Shown: positions 16,994-26,083, counted from the stretch's first letter. The stretch: DNA of 64,000 nt from Bacillus carboniphilus (GCF_039522365.1 NZ_BAAADJ010000021.1:25584-89583); one strand, 5' to 3'. The notes: generated by a model not told the origin, from the letters alone. Program-made: numbers and translations.

Positions 16994-18490
16994 TTATTCG
17001 ATCATGTTTCCATCCTTGTCAATAAAGACTGATTTTACAAATGTACGATTAAAGGATGTACCCTTGGCAGATTTACCTTCTATATCAACAGTCAAGTTGT
17101 AAATACCTTCTCCAAGATGAGGAATGGAGACTTTTGGTTCTCCATCTTTATTCGAAAGCTTTACCTTTTGGGATTTTAGTTTTCCGTTTTTATAGTACTC
17201 AACTGAAATTGTGGTATTTATTTTTCCTTTTTCAAAGGCATTGCCATTTGATTGAACCGTCACATCTAATAATTTACTAATTGAAACATCTAGATCATGA
17301 TTTACTCCATCTTTGAAGTTCACGTTTAATAGATAATTTTCTTTCTTAGATTGAGCTTCTACTCTCCATTCACCAGGAGTTGGATTTGGAATTTGGATGG
17401 AATGGTGATAGGCACCAGCAAATACACTGGTTGAATCTTCTTCTATAGAAAATGTAGAATAGATTTTCCCATCAGGAGCAACTAAATTTAGTGAAGTATC
17501 TTTTTGATCACTCATCCAGTCAATTGTAATTTCAGAAACCTTATCTTCTACGACAAAGACTTCCTTTGTTTTATTGGAATAGGAGCCTCCTCTGTAATAG
17601 GTAGAGACAGCCGTGTCATTGGAAATTTCGGCAATATTGCTGGTTAAAGAATGAAGACCAGCTTCATATAAATAGGATTCGAAATAGTTGAAAGTGGAGC
17701 TTCCTTCCCGAATTTCGGAATGGTTCCAATCCCTAACAGCAATTTCTGTCGCATAAGGCAAGCGGGAGCTCTGTACAGTTACGGCTCCATCGTTAGAACC
17801 ATAAGAGCTTAAGTATAGTCCTCCCCAGTAAAGGGAGCTACCAAAGCTTCCCCAACCCGTTCCTCCAAATGTATAAAATGGCACACGATTTACATTGTAG
17901 TGGTTATCCGTTTGTGATCTGAAAGTTGCCATGTATCCAGTTTGAAGAGAATAAGTTGCGTTATTTTTTCCACCAAGAATATCACCCAACCATCCAGCCC
18001 AGCTACTGTAAGCGAGGTCCGCTAACTGGGATCCATGGTGTGGGCTTGAAAGGGTAATAACCCTGTGTACATAAGGATACGCCCCGTAATGGACAAGAGC
18101 AGATTGTGTATCGATTCCGCCTTTACTATGGGCAACGACCACGACCTTTTCTCCAAAATGGTTATAGATGTCTTGGAGTTTTGAAGCCAACAGCTGCCCA
18201 TTGTCCCACATATTTTCAGTAGGATATAAGTCGATAAAAGCTGTTTCATATCCATTGTTATAGGCTATATCATACATATCGTTTTCAACCCACCAGGTGG
18301 TAGCTGAACTATTTAATCCGTGAACAAATACAATAGGGGATTTAGCAGGATCTACATAGGATGGGGTGGAGCCCAAATACCACTGGCCAGGAGTGCCTTC
18401 AGGGTCCCCTTTACCAAGTGAACCAGCAAATGCTGTAAAAGGGGATAACACTAAAAGAAACATAATAAGTAATGATAATGTTCTTTTCAT
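16994..18490 (-). CDS. Secreted triacylglycerol lipase/esterase
   Basis: A 498-residue exported alpha/beta hydrolase. Residues 1-22 are a clear signal peptide (KRTLSLLIMFLLVLSPFTAFA). IVFVHGLNSSATTWW forms the oxyanion region, and AHSKGGID holds the nucleophile Ser (about residue 121). NDGAVTVQSS and WNHSEIREG probably give the catalytic Asp and His. Residues from about 300 on form a beta-rich tail that looks like a pre-peptidase C-terminal type domain plus an Ig-like domain. It would hydrolyse lipid esters outside the cell. It is transcribed alone. Confidence 0.88.
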   Translation of the reverse strand: MKRTLSLLIMFLLVLSPFTAFAGSLGKGDPEGTPGQWYLGSTPSYVDPAKSPIVFVHGLNSSATTWWVENDMYDIAYNNGYETAFIDLYPTENMWDNGQLLASKLQDIYNHFGEKVVVVAHSKGGIDTQSALVHYGAYPYVHRVITLSSPHHGSQLADLAYSSWAGWLGDILGGKNNATYSLQTGYMATFRSQTDNHYNVNRVPFYTFGGTGWGSFGSSLYWGGLYLSSYGSNDGAVTVQSSRLPYATEIAVRDWNHSEIREGSSTFNYFESYLYEAGLHSLTSNIAEISNDTAVSTYYRGGSYSNKTKEVFVVEDKVSEITIDWMSDQKDTSLNLVAPDGKIYSTFSIEEDSTSVFAGAYHHSIQIPNPTPGEWRVEAQSKKENYLLNVNFKDGVNHDLDVSISKLLDVTVQSNGNAFEKGKINTTISVEYYKNGKLKSQKVKLSNKDGEPKVSIPHLGEGIYNLTVDIEGKSAKGTSFNRTFVKSVFIDKDGNMIE

Positions 18491-18708
18491 AATTCGCTCC
18501 TTTAATAAAAGTGTAGGAGGAAGTACTTCCGTAAAGCAGGCCTATACAAATATATGGAAAAATAAAGAAGTTATAACGGGATAATAGTCATTAGATGTCA
18601 TGAGGAGAAAGGCTTGTTTTGTTTTTGATATGAGGTGAACATTCTGTTCGGTGTTGGTATCTGAGCAAGTAAGTGGAGAAGAAAAATTAATGTAGAAAAA
18701 ACCAAACC

Positions 18709-18737
18709 TTGATTTTACATGAAAAATAGAGTATAGT
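18709..18737 (+). promoter_or_regulatory. SigmaA-type promoter upstream of YdjO-like gene
   Basis: TTGATT (18709-18714) and TATAGT (18732-18737) with a 17-base spacer. Transcription would begin near 18744, some 240 bases before the start codon of the next gene. Confidence 0.55.
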
Positions 18738-18743
18738 AAAGGT

Positions 18744-18846
18744 ATTGGATTAAATTTTTTAAAAAATCTTTTTTGATATGGGGTCGTATCTTCTTTTGGA
18801 AAAGGCAAACAAGAAGGCCTTTTAGAAATGATTACGCCTTTTTTTA
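18744..18846 (+). ncRNA. Candidate RNA leader or small RNA with overlapping hairpins
   Basis: Following the promoter, AAAAGGC (18800-18806) can pair with GCCTTTT (18817-18823). AAGGC (18814-18818) can instead pair with GCCTT (18836-18840), which runs into seven Ts. These two structures exclude each other, as in an attenuator. An A/T palindrome TTTTTTAAAAAA lies near its 5' part. The downstream gene resembles a cold-inducible protein. No known RNA family is recognised. Confidence 0.35.
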
Positions 18847-18981
18847 TTTTCTTATTGCTTTCCAAATTTTTCTTGATATAGAGTTTCTTTTCAAATTCTA
18901 TGAGTAAATTTTGGGAGTGTTGGGTACCCTATCATTAAAATAGGATTACCTCAATCCAAATGATCATTGGGGGTTATGTTA

Positions 18982-19179
18982 ATGTTCAACCGTAAAAACC
19001 AAGAAGAAGTAGAAAAGCTCGATACGATAGTTTGGGTTTGTTCTTCAGACGATTGTAATTGTTGGGTAAGGGATAACTTTAAAAGCAGTGAGGAACCTGC
19101 ATGTCCAATCTGTGAAAGTAAAATGGAACAATCGACAAAATTTATTGAAGTGGTTCATAACCCAAGCTCAGCAATGTAG
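18982..19179 (+). CDS. Cold-inducible YdjO-like zinc-ribbon protein
   Basis: A 65-residue protein with four Cys in a zinc-ribbon layout: VCSSDDCNCW and CPICESKM, with NFKSSEEPACP between them. The pattern matches B. subtilis YdjO, described as cold-inducible and of unknown role. I start at ATG 18982, eight bases after GGGGG; the frame is open from 18967. It lies about 240 bases after a promoter, leaving a long leader, and has a strong terminator. Confidence 0.82.
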   Translation: MFNRKNQEEVEKLDTIVWVCSSDDCNCWVRDNFKSSEEPACPICESKMEQSTKFIEVVHNPSSAM

Positions 19180-19207
19180 AAAACCTCAATGGAACATATA
19201 TGATAAA

Positions 19208-19244
19208 AAAGATAAAGGTGATTCCGCCTTTATCTTTGTTTTTG
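19208..19244 (+). terminator. Rho-independent terminator
   Basis: An 11-bp perfect stem, AAAGATAAAGG (19208-19218) with CCTTTATCTTT (19227-19237), then a T-rich tail. Confidence 0.85.
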
Positions 19245-19294
19245 TTGAATAACTTATACATAAAAGAACGACATCTCTAGGAGGAAATTAAGAT

Positions 19295-20173
19295 ATGGAA
19301 CATATAGAAGCTGGAACTGTGACCACGCTTCAGGTTGAAAGGATTGCTCCCTTTGGCTACTTCTTAACAGACGGAGAAGAAGATGTACTCTTACATCAAA
19401 GTGAAGTGGATAGACAACTAGAAGTCGGAGAATCCCTATCTGTATTTATTTACCAGGATAAACAAGGAAGGTTAACAGCTACATCTAAAATCCCTAAAAT
19501 CCAGGTCGGACGATACGGCTGGGCAGAAGTTGTGAATGTTGTTGAGAACTTAGGCGTATTCGTTGATATTGGAATTAACAAAGATATTTTAGTATCTTTG
19601 GACGACCTACCCTTATTTCAAAGTGTGTGGCCATCGAACGGGGATCAATTATTTTTATCCTTGAAAACGGATCGAAATGGTAGACTGTTCGGACGCCTTG
19701 CAACAGAGAATATTATTCAACAGCTCACTAAGAAAGCTCCCGAAACCATGAAAAATAATAATGTTAAAGGTCGGGTATATAGAGAATCTAAGGTAGGTAC
19801 CTTTGTCCTAACAGAGGATGGGTATAGAGGGTTTGTTCATGAGTCTGAGAGACCGAAGGAACCGAGGTTAGGTGAATCAATTGAAGGACGAGTCATAGAT
19901 GTAAAAAAGGATGGAACTTTAAATTTATCCCTGATCCCACGTGGACATGAAAAAATGGACGAAGATTCTGAGGCTATCTTATCTTATATGCATTCTCGAA
20001 ATGGTGCTATGCCGTATAGTGACAAAAGCCAGCCAGATGATATTCTGGAGCGTTTCGGTATGAGTAAAGCTTCCTTTAAAAGGGCTTTAGGTAAACTGAT
20101 GAAAGCAAACAGGATTGAACAAAGAGAAGGTTGGACATATTTTAAAGAGGAAGACCGAGAATCAAAACAATAG
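19295..20173 (+). CDS. cvfB: CvfB-type S1 RNA-binding protein (YitL)
   Basis: A 292-residue protein with tandem S1-type OB-fold domains (about residues 3-65, 67-130 and 148-210; for example GFVHESERP and GRVIDVKKDGTLNLSL). It ends in a winged-helix domain of about 75 residues (ILERFGMSKASFKRALGKL). This is the layout of CvfB, an RNA-binding virulence regulator in S. aureus that is conserved as YitL in Bacillus. AGGAGG upstream is strong. The stop lies at the edge of a shared terminator with the convergent cluster. Confidence 0.93.
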   Translation: MEHIEAGTVTTLQVERIAPFGYFLTDGEEDVLLHQSEVDRQLEVGESLSVFIYQDKQGRLTATSKIPKIQVGRYGWAEVVNVVENLGVFVDIGINKDILVSLDDLPLFQSVWPSNGDQLFLSLKTDRNGRLFGRLATENIIQQLTKKAPETMKNNNVKGRVYRESKVGTFVLTEDGYRGFVHESERPKEPRLGESIEGRVIDVKKDGTLNLSLIPRGHEKMDEDSEAILSYMHSRNGAMPYSDKSQPDDILERFGMSKASFKRALGKLMKANRIEQREGWTYFKEEDRESKQ

Positions 20174-20204
20174 GCCATGAGGAACCTCTCATGGCCTTAT
20201 TTCT
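20172..20204. terminator. Bidirectional terminator
   Basis: Stem AGGCCATGAG (20172-20181) with CTCATGGCCT (20188-20197). It serves cvfB and the five-gene cluster on the other strand, and overlaps the 3' end of the last cluster gene. Confidence 0.8.
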
Positions 20205-21478
20205 GACACTACTCTTCTTAATTTTTGTCCTTTTTCTAATGGGAGGAAGCTCTTAAATTGTAGGATTGGTGAAACTACTTTTTGCTGGTTAAATAGGGTG
20301 GAAAACTCACTTATGATAGCCTGTTTCTCATGGTCATGTAGATCCCTTGAGACTTCAATTACTAATTCGTTATGGGTTACCTGACGAATTCGATAATTCT
20401 CTATATCGTTGGGTAATGCGTGCAATAGAGTTCTAGATAAAAGATCAGGAAAAAGCTTTTGTCTCTCTCCGTTTGTAGTCAACAAAAAGAACACATCATC
20501 CTCGCGCCCTTCAATTCTTTTTATCGTTAGAGTCTGATTGCCGCAGCTACAGCCTTCAGGATCTTCTATTAAAATGTCATTGAGTCTATATCGAATAATG
20601 GGTTGAGAAGTTCTTTTCATGTCTGTAATAATCGGGATGAAACGCAAATCGTCTACATATTCTTTTTCCACAAATACAATATCTTCATTTAGGTGAAGCT
20701 TTCCGTGTGAACAGGTACAACCTAAAAAGCCTTCCGTGCATTGATAAATTTGTCCCAAAGGTAATGAAAAGAAAGTCTCTACTTTTTCTTTTGTTTCATC
20801 TGGTAGCACTTCTGCTATGGAAAAAAGCTGTTCTACATTCTCGAAGTCGGAATGACCACAGCGTTTTATTATCTCGATCCAAACAGATGGGGGAGCAACA
20901 ATGATTTCTGGATTTAGTTGACTGAGTCTCGCCACTTCTTTGTCGATATTTGAGAATAGGTCAAAGAAATGAAAGTCAATATTGCCTTCATTTGCAGTTT
21001 CATATAAATTGCTGTTTGCTCTTAAAAAAAGGGCGACTTTTCTTTTTTGAAAGATACTCCTGCCCTCTAGTACTTTAGCTAATATGGCACCAACCCATTG
21101 GTACTGCTCCCTTTCTGAAACAAGAAATATCCCTTTGTTGCCAGAGGTTCCAGATGATAGTCCCACTGTTACGCCTTTATGTGTCGGGGAGAAATCTCTA
21201 GACTTCTCAGCAGAAATGGCTACCTTTAAACATTCTTCTTTAGTCAGCCCTTTGGTATTCAGCTCATCAAAATGTTTCATCATGCTTTGCTTATTCATGA
21301 TGGGATATGAGGATAGTTGATGACCGATTTCTTTATAAAATGTGGAATGTTTGTTAACAAATTTCAACTGCTGCTTTAGCCATTTTTGTTGTACTTTTTC
21401 TAGTGAATTTCTTGATTGATATTTCCTTCTATATAGTAAATAGCTGAACAAAATGTTCAGCTTACTTGTCCAATTCAT
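20189..21478 (-). CDS. Adenylate-forming enzyme, F390 synthetase/PaaK-like
   Basis: A 429-residue member of the ANL superfamily related to coenzyme F390 synthetase and phenylacetate-CoA ligase. The ATP loop reads VGLSSGTSGNKGIFLVS, and a later motif IIRYRLNDIL is the conserved A8-like region. The cysteine cluster CTCSHG ... CSCGN may bind metal, as in some PaaK relatives. It should adenylate a carboxylic acid. I start at ATG 21478, six bases after AAGGAGG. It is the last of five overlapping genes and overlaps the upstream MBL gene by 17 bases. Confidence 0.85.
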   Translation of the reverse strand: MNWTSKLNILFSYLLYRRKYQSRNSLEKVQQKWLKQQLKFVNKHSTFYKEIGHQLSSYPIMNKQSMMKHFDELNTKGLTKEECLKVAISAEKSRDFSPTHKGVTVGLSSGTSGNKGIFLVSEREQYQWVGAILAKVLEGRSIFQKRKVALFLRANSNLYETANEGNIDFHFFDLFSNIDKEVARLSQLNPEIIVAPPSVWIEIIKRCGHSDFENVEQLFSIAEVLPDETKEKVETFFSLPLGQIYQCTEGFLGCTCSHGKLHLNEDIVFVEKEYVDDLRFIPIITDMKRTSQPIIRYRLNDILIEDPEGCSCGNQTLTIKRIEGREDDVFFLLTTNGERQKLFPDLLSRTLLHALPNDIENYRIRQVTHNELVIEVSRDLHDHEKQAIISEFSTLFNQQKVVSPILQFKSFLPLEKGQKLRRVVSEIRP

Positions 21479-22307
21479 AGAGAGCCTCCTTATATCTTTG
21501 ATAGGATTGTTCACAATGTGAAGGGAAAATGAGGAGCTCCTGATTGTTGTTGGTTAATTTATGTAGCTTGTTAAAAGTATTTTTATATGCACTCCAACCT
21601 TCAATGACAAGCTTTGCAATAGGGTGTGGAAGTGCTTGGTGTTGGATAGACGAGAAAGACCAGCTCGCATCGGCGCATAATAATACCCATTTTTTTCTCA
21701 GTTTTAAAAACAGTCCGTACTGATGGTTCGTGTGTCCTGGTAAATGAACAGCAAACATGAGTGAATCCCCAAATAAGTCATATCCTTCAGTAAAGGGATA
21801 TAACTCTTCAGGTAATCGAACATGATTCCTATCCTCGATGAAGGTAAAGTTTGTATCTTTGGGAATTAATTCTGGAATAAATGCTTTTTTTACAGCAGAA
21901 ACTCCTTTTTTTCCATGAAGTTCAGTCCACTCCCATTTAGAACAAAACGTTACTTTATTTGAAAACCGGTGGTAGCCCCCGACATGGTCCGCATGGAAAT
22001 GGGAAAGGAATACAGCATTGACCGCGGGTAGATCCGTCTCAAAAGAAAAAGAATTTTCCAATTTTACAGGTGTGAGCAGGCGGTATAGGGTATAAGGGAA
22101 TGGGTCTGTTACATCAAAAAATGTAGAATCATAACCCGTATCAAAAAGGATCGTGCCTTCTGTTGGATGTTCAAATGTGAAAATTAAAGAGGGAAAAGCC
22201 GTCTTTTTCCAAGAGTTCATTTGATCAGCTAATTTGCCTCTTTGATAGCATTCACCTGTTTTATACACTTGTAAGCTATGAATATATCGATTTGTACCAA
22301 TTGGCAT
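21462..22307 (-). CDS. MBL-fold metallo-hydrolase, lactonase-like
   Basis: A 281-residue metallo-beta-lactamase-fold enzyme. The di-metal site motif is VFLSHFHADHVGGYHRF, followed by HLPGHTNHQYG and LLCADASW. The overall pattern is close to quorum-quenching lactonases of the AttM/AiiA group, which open lactone rings. Here the partners suggest it acts on an ester, thioester or lactone intermediate, but that is inference. GAGGAAGG lies upstream. It overlaps both neighbours, so it belongs to the five-gene operon. Confidence 0.86.
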   Translation of the reverse strand: MPIGTNRYIHSLQVYKTGECYQRGKLADQMNSWKKTAFPSLIFTFEHPTEGTILFDTGYDSTFFDVTDPFPYTLYRLLTPVKLENSFSFETDLPAVNAVFLSHFHADHVGGYHRFSNKVTFCSKWEWTELHGKKGVSAVKKAFIPELIPKDTNFTFIEDRNHVRLPEELYPFTEGYDLFGDSLMFAVHLPGHTNHQYGLFLKLRKKWVLLCADASWSFSSIQHQALPHPIAKLVIEGWSAYKNTFNKLHKLTNNNQELLIFPSHCEQSYQRYKEALYELDK

Positions 22308-23265
22308 AGTGAATAATTCCTTCCTCGATACTTATTAAGGGTTCGTATCCTAGTTCTTTGCGTGCCTTTTCAATACTTAGGGTTTGGGAGTTGCCCAGAA
22401 CACTAACACTGTACCTTGTAATAAATGGTTCCTTCTTAATGAATGGCAATTGATAGATAGCTTCTAGGAAGTAAGCGACTCTAAAAATTACAGGGTAGGG
22501 AAGTTTCTTATACTGAACGTTTATCTTTAAGTGAGTAAATAAAAGGTCACAAAGACTTTTAAAGGAATAGGGCTCTCCGTTTGAAATGTTATAGGTTTGA
22601 CCGACTTCACCCTTCTCTAAACTTAGCTCTAAGGCATGAGCCACATTTTCAACATAAGTAAGGTCAATTAAAGTCTTTCCATTATTAAATAGCGGAATGC
22701 CTTTGGTCTTATTAAGGGTGAGTAGTCTTGGTAAAATGGTTGAGTCCTCTGGTCCAAATAATCCCCTTGGACGTATGATAATGGTTTCTAATCCTTTTTC
22801 TTGGTATTGTTTCACTTTTTGTTCTGCTATATATTTCGTATGCGCATAATGGTTTGCAAACCGCTTTGGAAGCTCCGCTGTTTCTTTAACATTTGTTGCA
22901 TCATTATATCGAAAATAAATGCTTGGGGTTGAAACATGAATAAAGCGCTTGACTCCGTGCTCCCTTGCGCTTTTTAAGAGATTTTCTGTAACTGTTACAT
23001 TGGCTGTGTAGAATGATTGATAATCTCCCCAAGGCTCGGAAAGGGCTGCACAATGAATGATATAATGATGGTTTCTTACAAGCTCCTGACAGAAGTCCTT
23101 TTGTTGTAGGTCGCCTGGAACGAAAGAGATCCCTTCTTCTTTTAACCATTCACCCTTTTGAAGATTTCTTCCTGTCCCAGTTACGGTATAGCCTTTTTTA
23201 GATAAATATCGAACTAAATGCCCACCGAGAAAACCGGTTGCACCGGTAACTAATATTTTTTTCAT
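22276..23265 (-). CDS. NAD(P)-dependent SDR, 3beta-HSD/OleD-like
   Basis: A 329-residue extended short-chain dehydrogenase. The N-terminus MKKILVTGATGFLGGHLVRY is the TGxxGxxG Rossmann motif, and the catalytic Tyr/Lys lie in HYAHTKYIAEQKV. The closest layout is the 3beta-hydroxysteroid-dehydrogenase group, which includes OleD of olefin synthesis. I start at ATG 23265, which overlaps the upstream stop as ATGA and has GGGGA nine bases before it. It would reduce a ketone on the product of the KASIII enzyme or oxidise an alcohol; the substrate is unknown. Confidence 0.87.
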   Translation of the reverse strand: MKKILVTGATGFLGGHLVRYLSKKGYTVTGTGRNLQKGEWLKEEGISFVPGDLQQKDFCQELVRNHHYIIHCAALSEPWGDYQSFYTANVTVTENLLKSAREHGVKRFIHVSTPSIYFRYNDATNVKETAELPKRFANHYAHTKYIAEQKVKQYQEKGLETIIIRPRGLFGPEDSTILPRLLTLNKTKGIPLFNNGKTLIDLTYVENVAHALELSLEKGEVGQTYNISNGEPYSFKSLCDLLFTHLKINVQYKKLPYPVIFRVAYFLEAIYQLPFIKKEPFITRYSVSVLGNSQTLSIEKARKELGYEPLISIEEGIIHYANWYKSIYS

Positions 23266-24401
23266 TGGCTGTAATCCCCATTCCATTCAATATCTAAAGT
23301 AGTGGCTTCAATTAAGCTAATTCTTTCATGAATCATCCTTTTCCAAAGAGGAATAAGACTTAATGGTTGGGTCAAAAAGGGAAGAAGATCATCCGTATCC
23401 CACAATACATCCTTAGCCTTTAGTATAGATGGTAACCAGTCACGGTCTTTTTTTGCTAATAACATTCCAAAAATTAGGGCTTTCGTAGATTGGTAGTCTA
23501 TTTGTTCTAAAGGGGTACGTTTATCTATAAGGCATGTGGCGATGACTTCTGGATTGATTAAATGAATGCCACTAGTGCAACGAGGGTTGCATTCCAATGG
23601 ATAAATAAATCCATTTGTTTCCATAACATCAAAACCAATAAATCCCGTAAAGTTTATTTTTTCCACAACCTTCGTTAACCATTTTTGTATCGTAGGTCGA
23701 TCTACTTTCCTAAAGTAGACGGATGATTTTCCACTTTTATAACGATTATCATAAATAGCAGAACTTAGCATTTTACCTTTATGACAAATTGCAAAGAGAT
23801 TAAATTCTTTGCCTACTAATTTTTCTTGAACAACGAATGGAACAAAGGGTGAAGACTTAAGTGTAGCCAACTCTTCTAGCTTATCAACTGTAAAATCCAT
23901 AACTTGAATTCCGAATCTGGAGTATACAGGTTTATATATATAAGTCTTTTGAGAATGTAAATGTAATTGTTGTAAATTGGTACTATCATTTACTAAGAAT
24001 GTTTCAGGTGTATTAAAGTTCCATTTTTTCATGCTCTCAATAAAAGTAAATTTATTATGAAGGTCTAGAATCTTTGTAAAGCTATCGGTAAATACTTCAC
24101 AGAATGATTGTATCGTCTCGAGATGTTCACTTATATAGTAGGACTCTTCACAAGTAGGTATTAACAAATCAATAGAGTAATCCTGAATGATCTGAATTAA
24201 CTGTTGAATGAAGCTCTCTGTCTTTTGTCTTGGTGAAGCCACCTGAATGGTTTTTTCAATATATCTAGAAAACGAAGAAACCGTAATGGATAAACTTTCG
24301 GCTACATAAATCGTGTGGCCACATTTTCCGAGTGCTCTAATTAGTTCAAGAGTATAAGGAGCTCGAGCACCGGTGATGAGAATTCGTTTTTTAGTATTCA
24401 A
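23262..24401 (-). CDS. ATP-grasp domain enzyme
   Basis: A 379-residue protein with a pre-ATP-grasp Rossmann-like start (KRILITGARAPYTLELIRAL) and an ATP-grasp fold in the middle. FVVQEKLVGKEFNLFAICH and the metal-binding YPLECNPRCTSGIHL (about residue 285) mark the active site. ATP-grasp enzymes join a carboxylate to an amine or thiol through an acyl phosphate. The C-terminal 80 residues are not recognised. The start overlaps the KASIII stop by 11 bases. Confidence 0.85.
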   Translation of the reverse strand: MNTKKRILITGARAPYTLELIRALGKCGHTIYVAESLSITVSSFSRYIEKTIQVASPRQKTESFIQQLIQIIQDYSIDLLIPTCEESYYISEHLETIQSFCEVFTDSFTKILDLHNKFTFIESMKKWNFNTPETFLVNDSTNLQQLHLHSQKTYIYKPVYSRFGIQVMDFTVDKLEELATLKSSPFVPFVVQEKLVGKEFNLFAICHKGKMLSSAIYDNRYKSGKSSVYFRKVDRPTIQKWLTKVVEKINFTGFIGFDVMETNGFIYPLECNPRCTSGIHLINPEVIATCLIDKRTPLEQIDYQSTKALIFGMLLAKKDRDWLPSILKAKDVLWDTDDLLPFLTQPLSLIPLWKRMIHERISLIEATTLDIEWNGDYSQ

Positions 24402-25368
24402 TCACTAATCCCCCAATACTTAATCCAGCAGATGTTCCTAATAACATAATAGTAGTCCCACGTTTTATATCGTGTTCTTCTAGAAGAAGATGGAGAGTAA
24501 AAGGGATGGATGCGGCAATCATATTCCCGTAATCTCTAACGATTTTAATCATTTGTCCTGGTTTTAACTGTAAACGTTTTTCCATTAAATCGATGGCACT
24601 TCCACTAGCTTGATGTGGCACTATATAATCAATGTCTTTGAGCCGGACATGAGAGGATTCGCACAAATCCTCAACAAATGTTTGGATATATTTGGAGGCA
24701 GTTTTAAATACTTTCTTCCCATCCATATGGAACAAAAAGGGAAGTTCTGAATTTGTTAGGTTAGGGTGAAGCTTGGTTCCTCCTCCAGGTATTTCAGTAT
24801 AATGTACACCGCTGCTGTAGGTTCTCATTAAGGAGCCTAATAGTTTACTAGATGAAGAGGCTTCTAGAATAAATGCTGCAGCTCCATCTCCAAACAAAGA
24901 ATGGGTTTTACGATCATTTTTATTCAAGCCTACTGAGCTAATTTCAGTAGAAACAAGGAGGACCTTCTTGTATTGTCCTAAATGGAGAGCATTCCCTAAT
25001 AAATCAAAGGCCGTAACAAAACTTAAGCAAGTAGAATTCACATCAAAGGCCGGAATGGGGTATTCATCTCCAGCAAGCTTCTGGTGGATAAAAGAAGCAG
25101 TGCTGGGTATTGGCTGTTCCATGGTCCCACTTGCGCACACAATGCAATCTATATCTTTTATGGATAGGTTCGCTTTGGATAATGCTTGAATGGAAGCTTG
25201 AGTACCCATTTCAGAGGCTGTTTCGTCTTCCACATAATATCTTGTTCTAACTCCGGACAATGCCTCCATAGTACCAGGTGTTTCATTAAAATAGTGATCA
25301 ATATCTGTGGAATAGACCTTTTTCTTTGGAAGGTATATCCCTGAACTAATAATACGTACATTTCTCAT
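24391..25368 (-). CDS. 3-oxoacyl-ACP synthase III family (FabH/OleA-like)
   Basis: A 325-residue thiolase-fold condensing enzyme. The catalytic Cys is in DVNSTCLSFVTA, the His in VPHQASGSAID and the Asn in YGNMIAASIP, so the full Cys-His-Asn triad is intact. LFGDGAAAFIL is the usual glycine-rich motif. A longer frame starts at 25464, but a TATAAT box inside it (25397-25402, minus strand) and the family length favour ATG 25368. It would condense an acyl group with a malonyl or second acyl unit. It is the first gene of the five-gene operon. Confidence 0.88.
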   Translation of the reverse strand: MRNVRIISSGIYLPKKKVYSTDIDHYFNETPGTMEALSGVRTRYYVEDETASEMGTQASIQALSKANLSIKDIDCIVCASGTMEQPIPSTASFIHQKLAGDEYPIPAFDVNSTCLSFVTAFDLLGNALHLGQYKKVLLVSTEISSVGLNKNDRKTHSLFGDGAAAFILEASSSSKLLGSLMRTYSSGVHYTEIPGGGTKLHPNLTNSELPFLFHMDGKKVFKTASKYIQTFVEDLCESSHVRLKDIDYIVPHQASGSAIDLMEKRLQLKPGQMIKIVRDYGNMIAASIPFTLHLLLEEHDIKRGTTIMLLGTSAGLSIGGLVIEY

Positions 25369-25396
25369 CTGCAGCACCCACATGTTTTTTATTTTT

Positions 25397-25402
25397 ATTA
25401 TA
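25397..25402 (-). promoter_or_regulatory. -10 box of the five-gene biosynthetic operon
   Basis: A perfect TATAAT on the minus strand, about 29 bases upstream of the chosen start codon. No good -35 box is seen 17 bases further up, so the promoter is only a partial match. Confidence 0.4.
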
Positions 25403-25677
25403 GGAGAGAAGAATATAGAAAAAAAGGAAATAAGTAGATTATTGCTTTTTTTTGGAAAAGGCATGTCCGGTAGCTTGACTTTATAGGCAAATGTATGTTT
25501 TACTTATATCACCATGTTCTCGTTATTAAAATATAGACTAAATAGATGTAAGTCGCAGTTTCCTTAAGTTGTAAGTTAACTTAAACATTACATCTTAAGC
25601 GGATTTGTGACTTTTTCTTTGGGACATGATTTTTAATGATTGGGTAATGGTTAAACAGATTTAGGAGGAATTTTTAA
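25403..25677 (+). promoter_or_regulatory. Upstream region of the cold shock gene
   Basis: The gap between the divergent KASIII and cold shock genes holds a palindrome-rich patch near 25560-25600 (AAGTTAACTT). Its last 60 bases precede GGAGGA and the start codon. A long untranslated leader is usual for cold shock genes, but I could not assign a promoter. Confidence 0.3.
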
Positions 25678-25878
25678 ATGAACACTGGTAAAGTAAAATG
25701 GTTTAATGCAGAAAAAGGTTTTGGATTTATCGAAGTTGAAGGTGGAGACGACGTATTCGTACACTTCTCAGCTATCCAAGGCGAAGGTTTCAAATCTTTA
25801 GAAGAAGGTCAAACAGTAACTTTCGAAATCGTTGAAGGTAACCGTGGACCTCAAGCAGCTAACGTAACAAAAGCGTAA
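25678..25878 (+). CDS. Cold shock protein (CspB/CspD type)
   Basis: A 66-residue single-stranded nucleic acid chaperone of the cold shock OB-fold family. RNP1 (KGFGFIEV) and RNP2 (DVFVHFSAI) are intact, and the length is standard. It melts RNA structure at low temperature. AGGAGGA precedes ATG 25678. It is a single-gene unit with a strong terminator. Confidence 0.96.
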   Translation: MNTGKVKWFNAEKGFGFIEVEGGDDVFVHFSAIQGEGFKSLEEGQTVTFEIVEGNRGPQAANVTKA

Positions 25879-25896
25879 GTTAATCTAATGATGATG

Positions 25897-25925
25897 ATGG
25901 CGACGTCTTATACGTCGCCTTTTAT
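25897..25925 (+). terminator. Terminator of the cold shock gene
   Basis: Stem GGCGACGT (25899-25906) with ACGTCGCC (25912-25919), then TTTTAT. Confidence 0.88.
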
Positions 25926-26083
25926 ATGAAACTCTTCAGATACTCCACCACATATTAAACCCTTTCAAATAAACCATTTGAGTAATTCTAACTTCTATTC
26001 ATTATTTAGTTTCCCATCTATAAGTGAACTGACATAGTAGGTAAGAGTAAGATGTAGCTTTAAATGTAGTACCTGATTCACAC

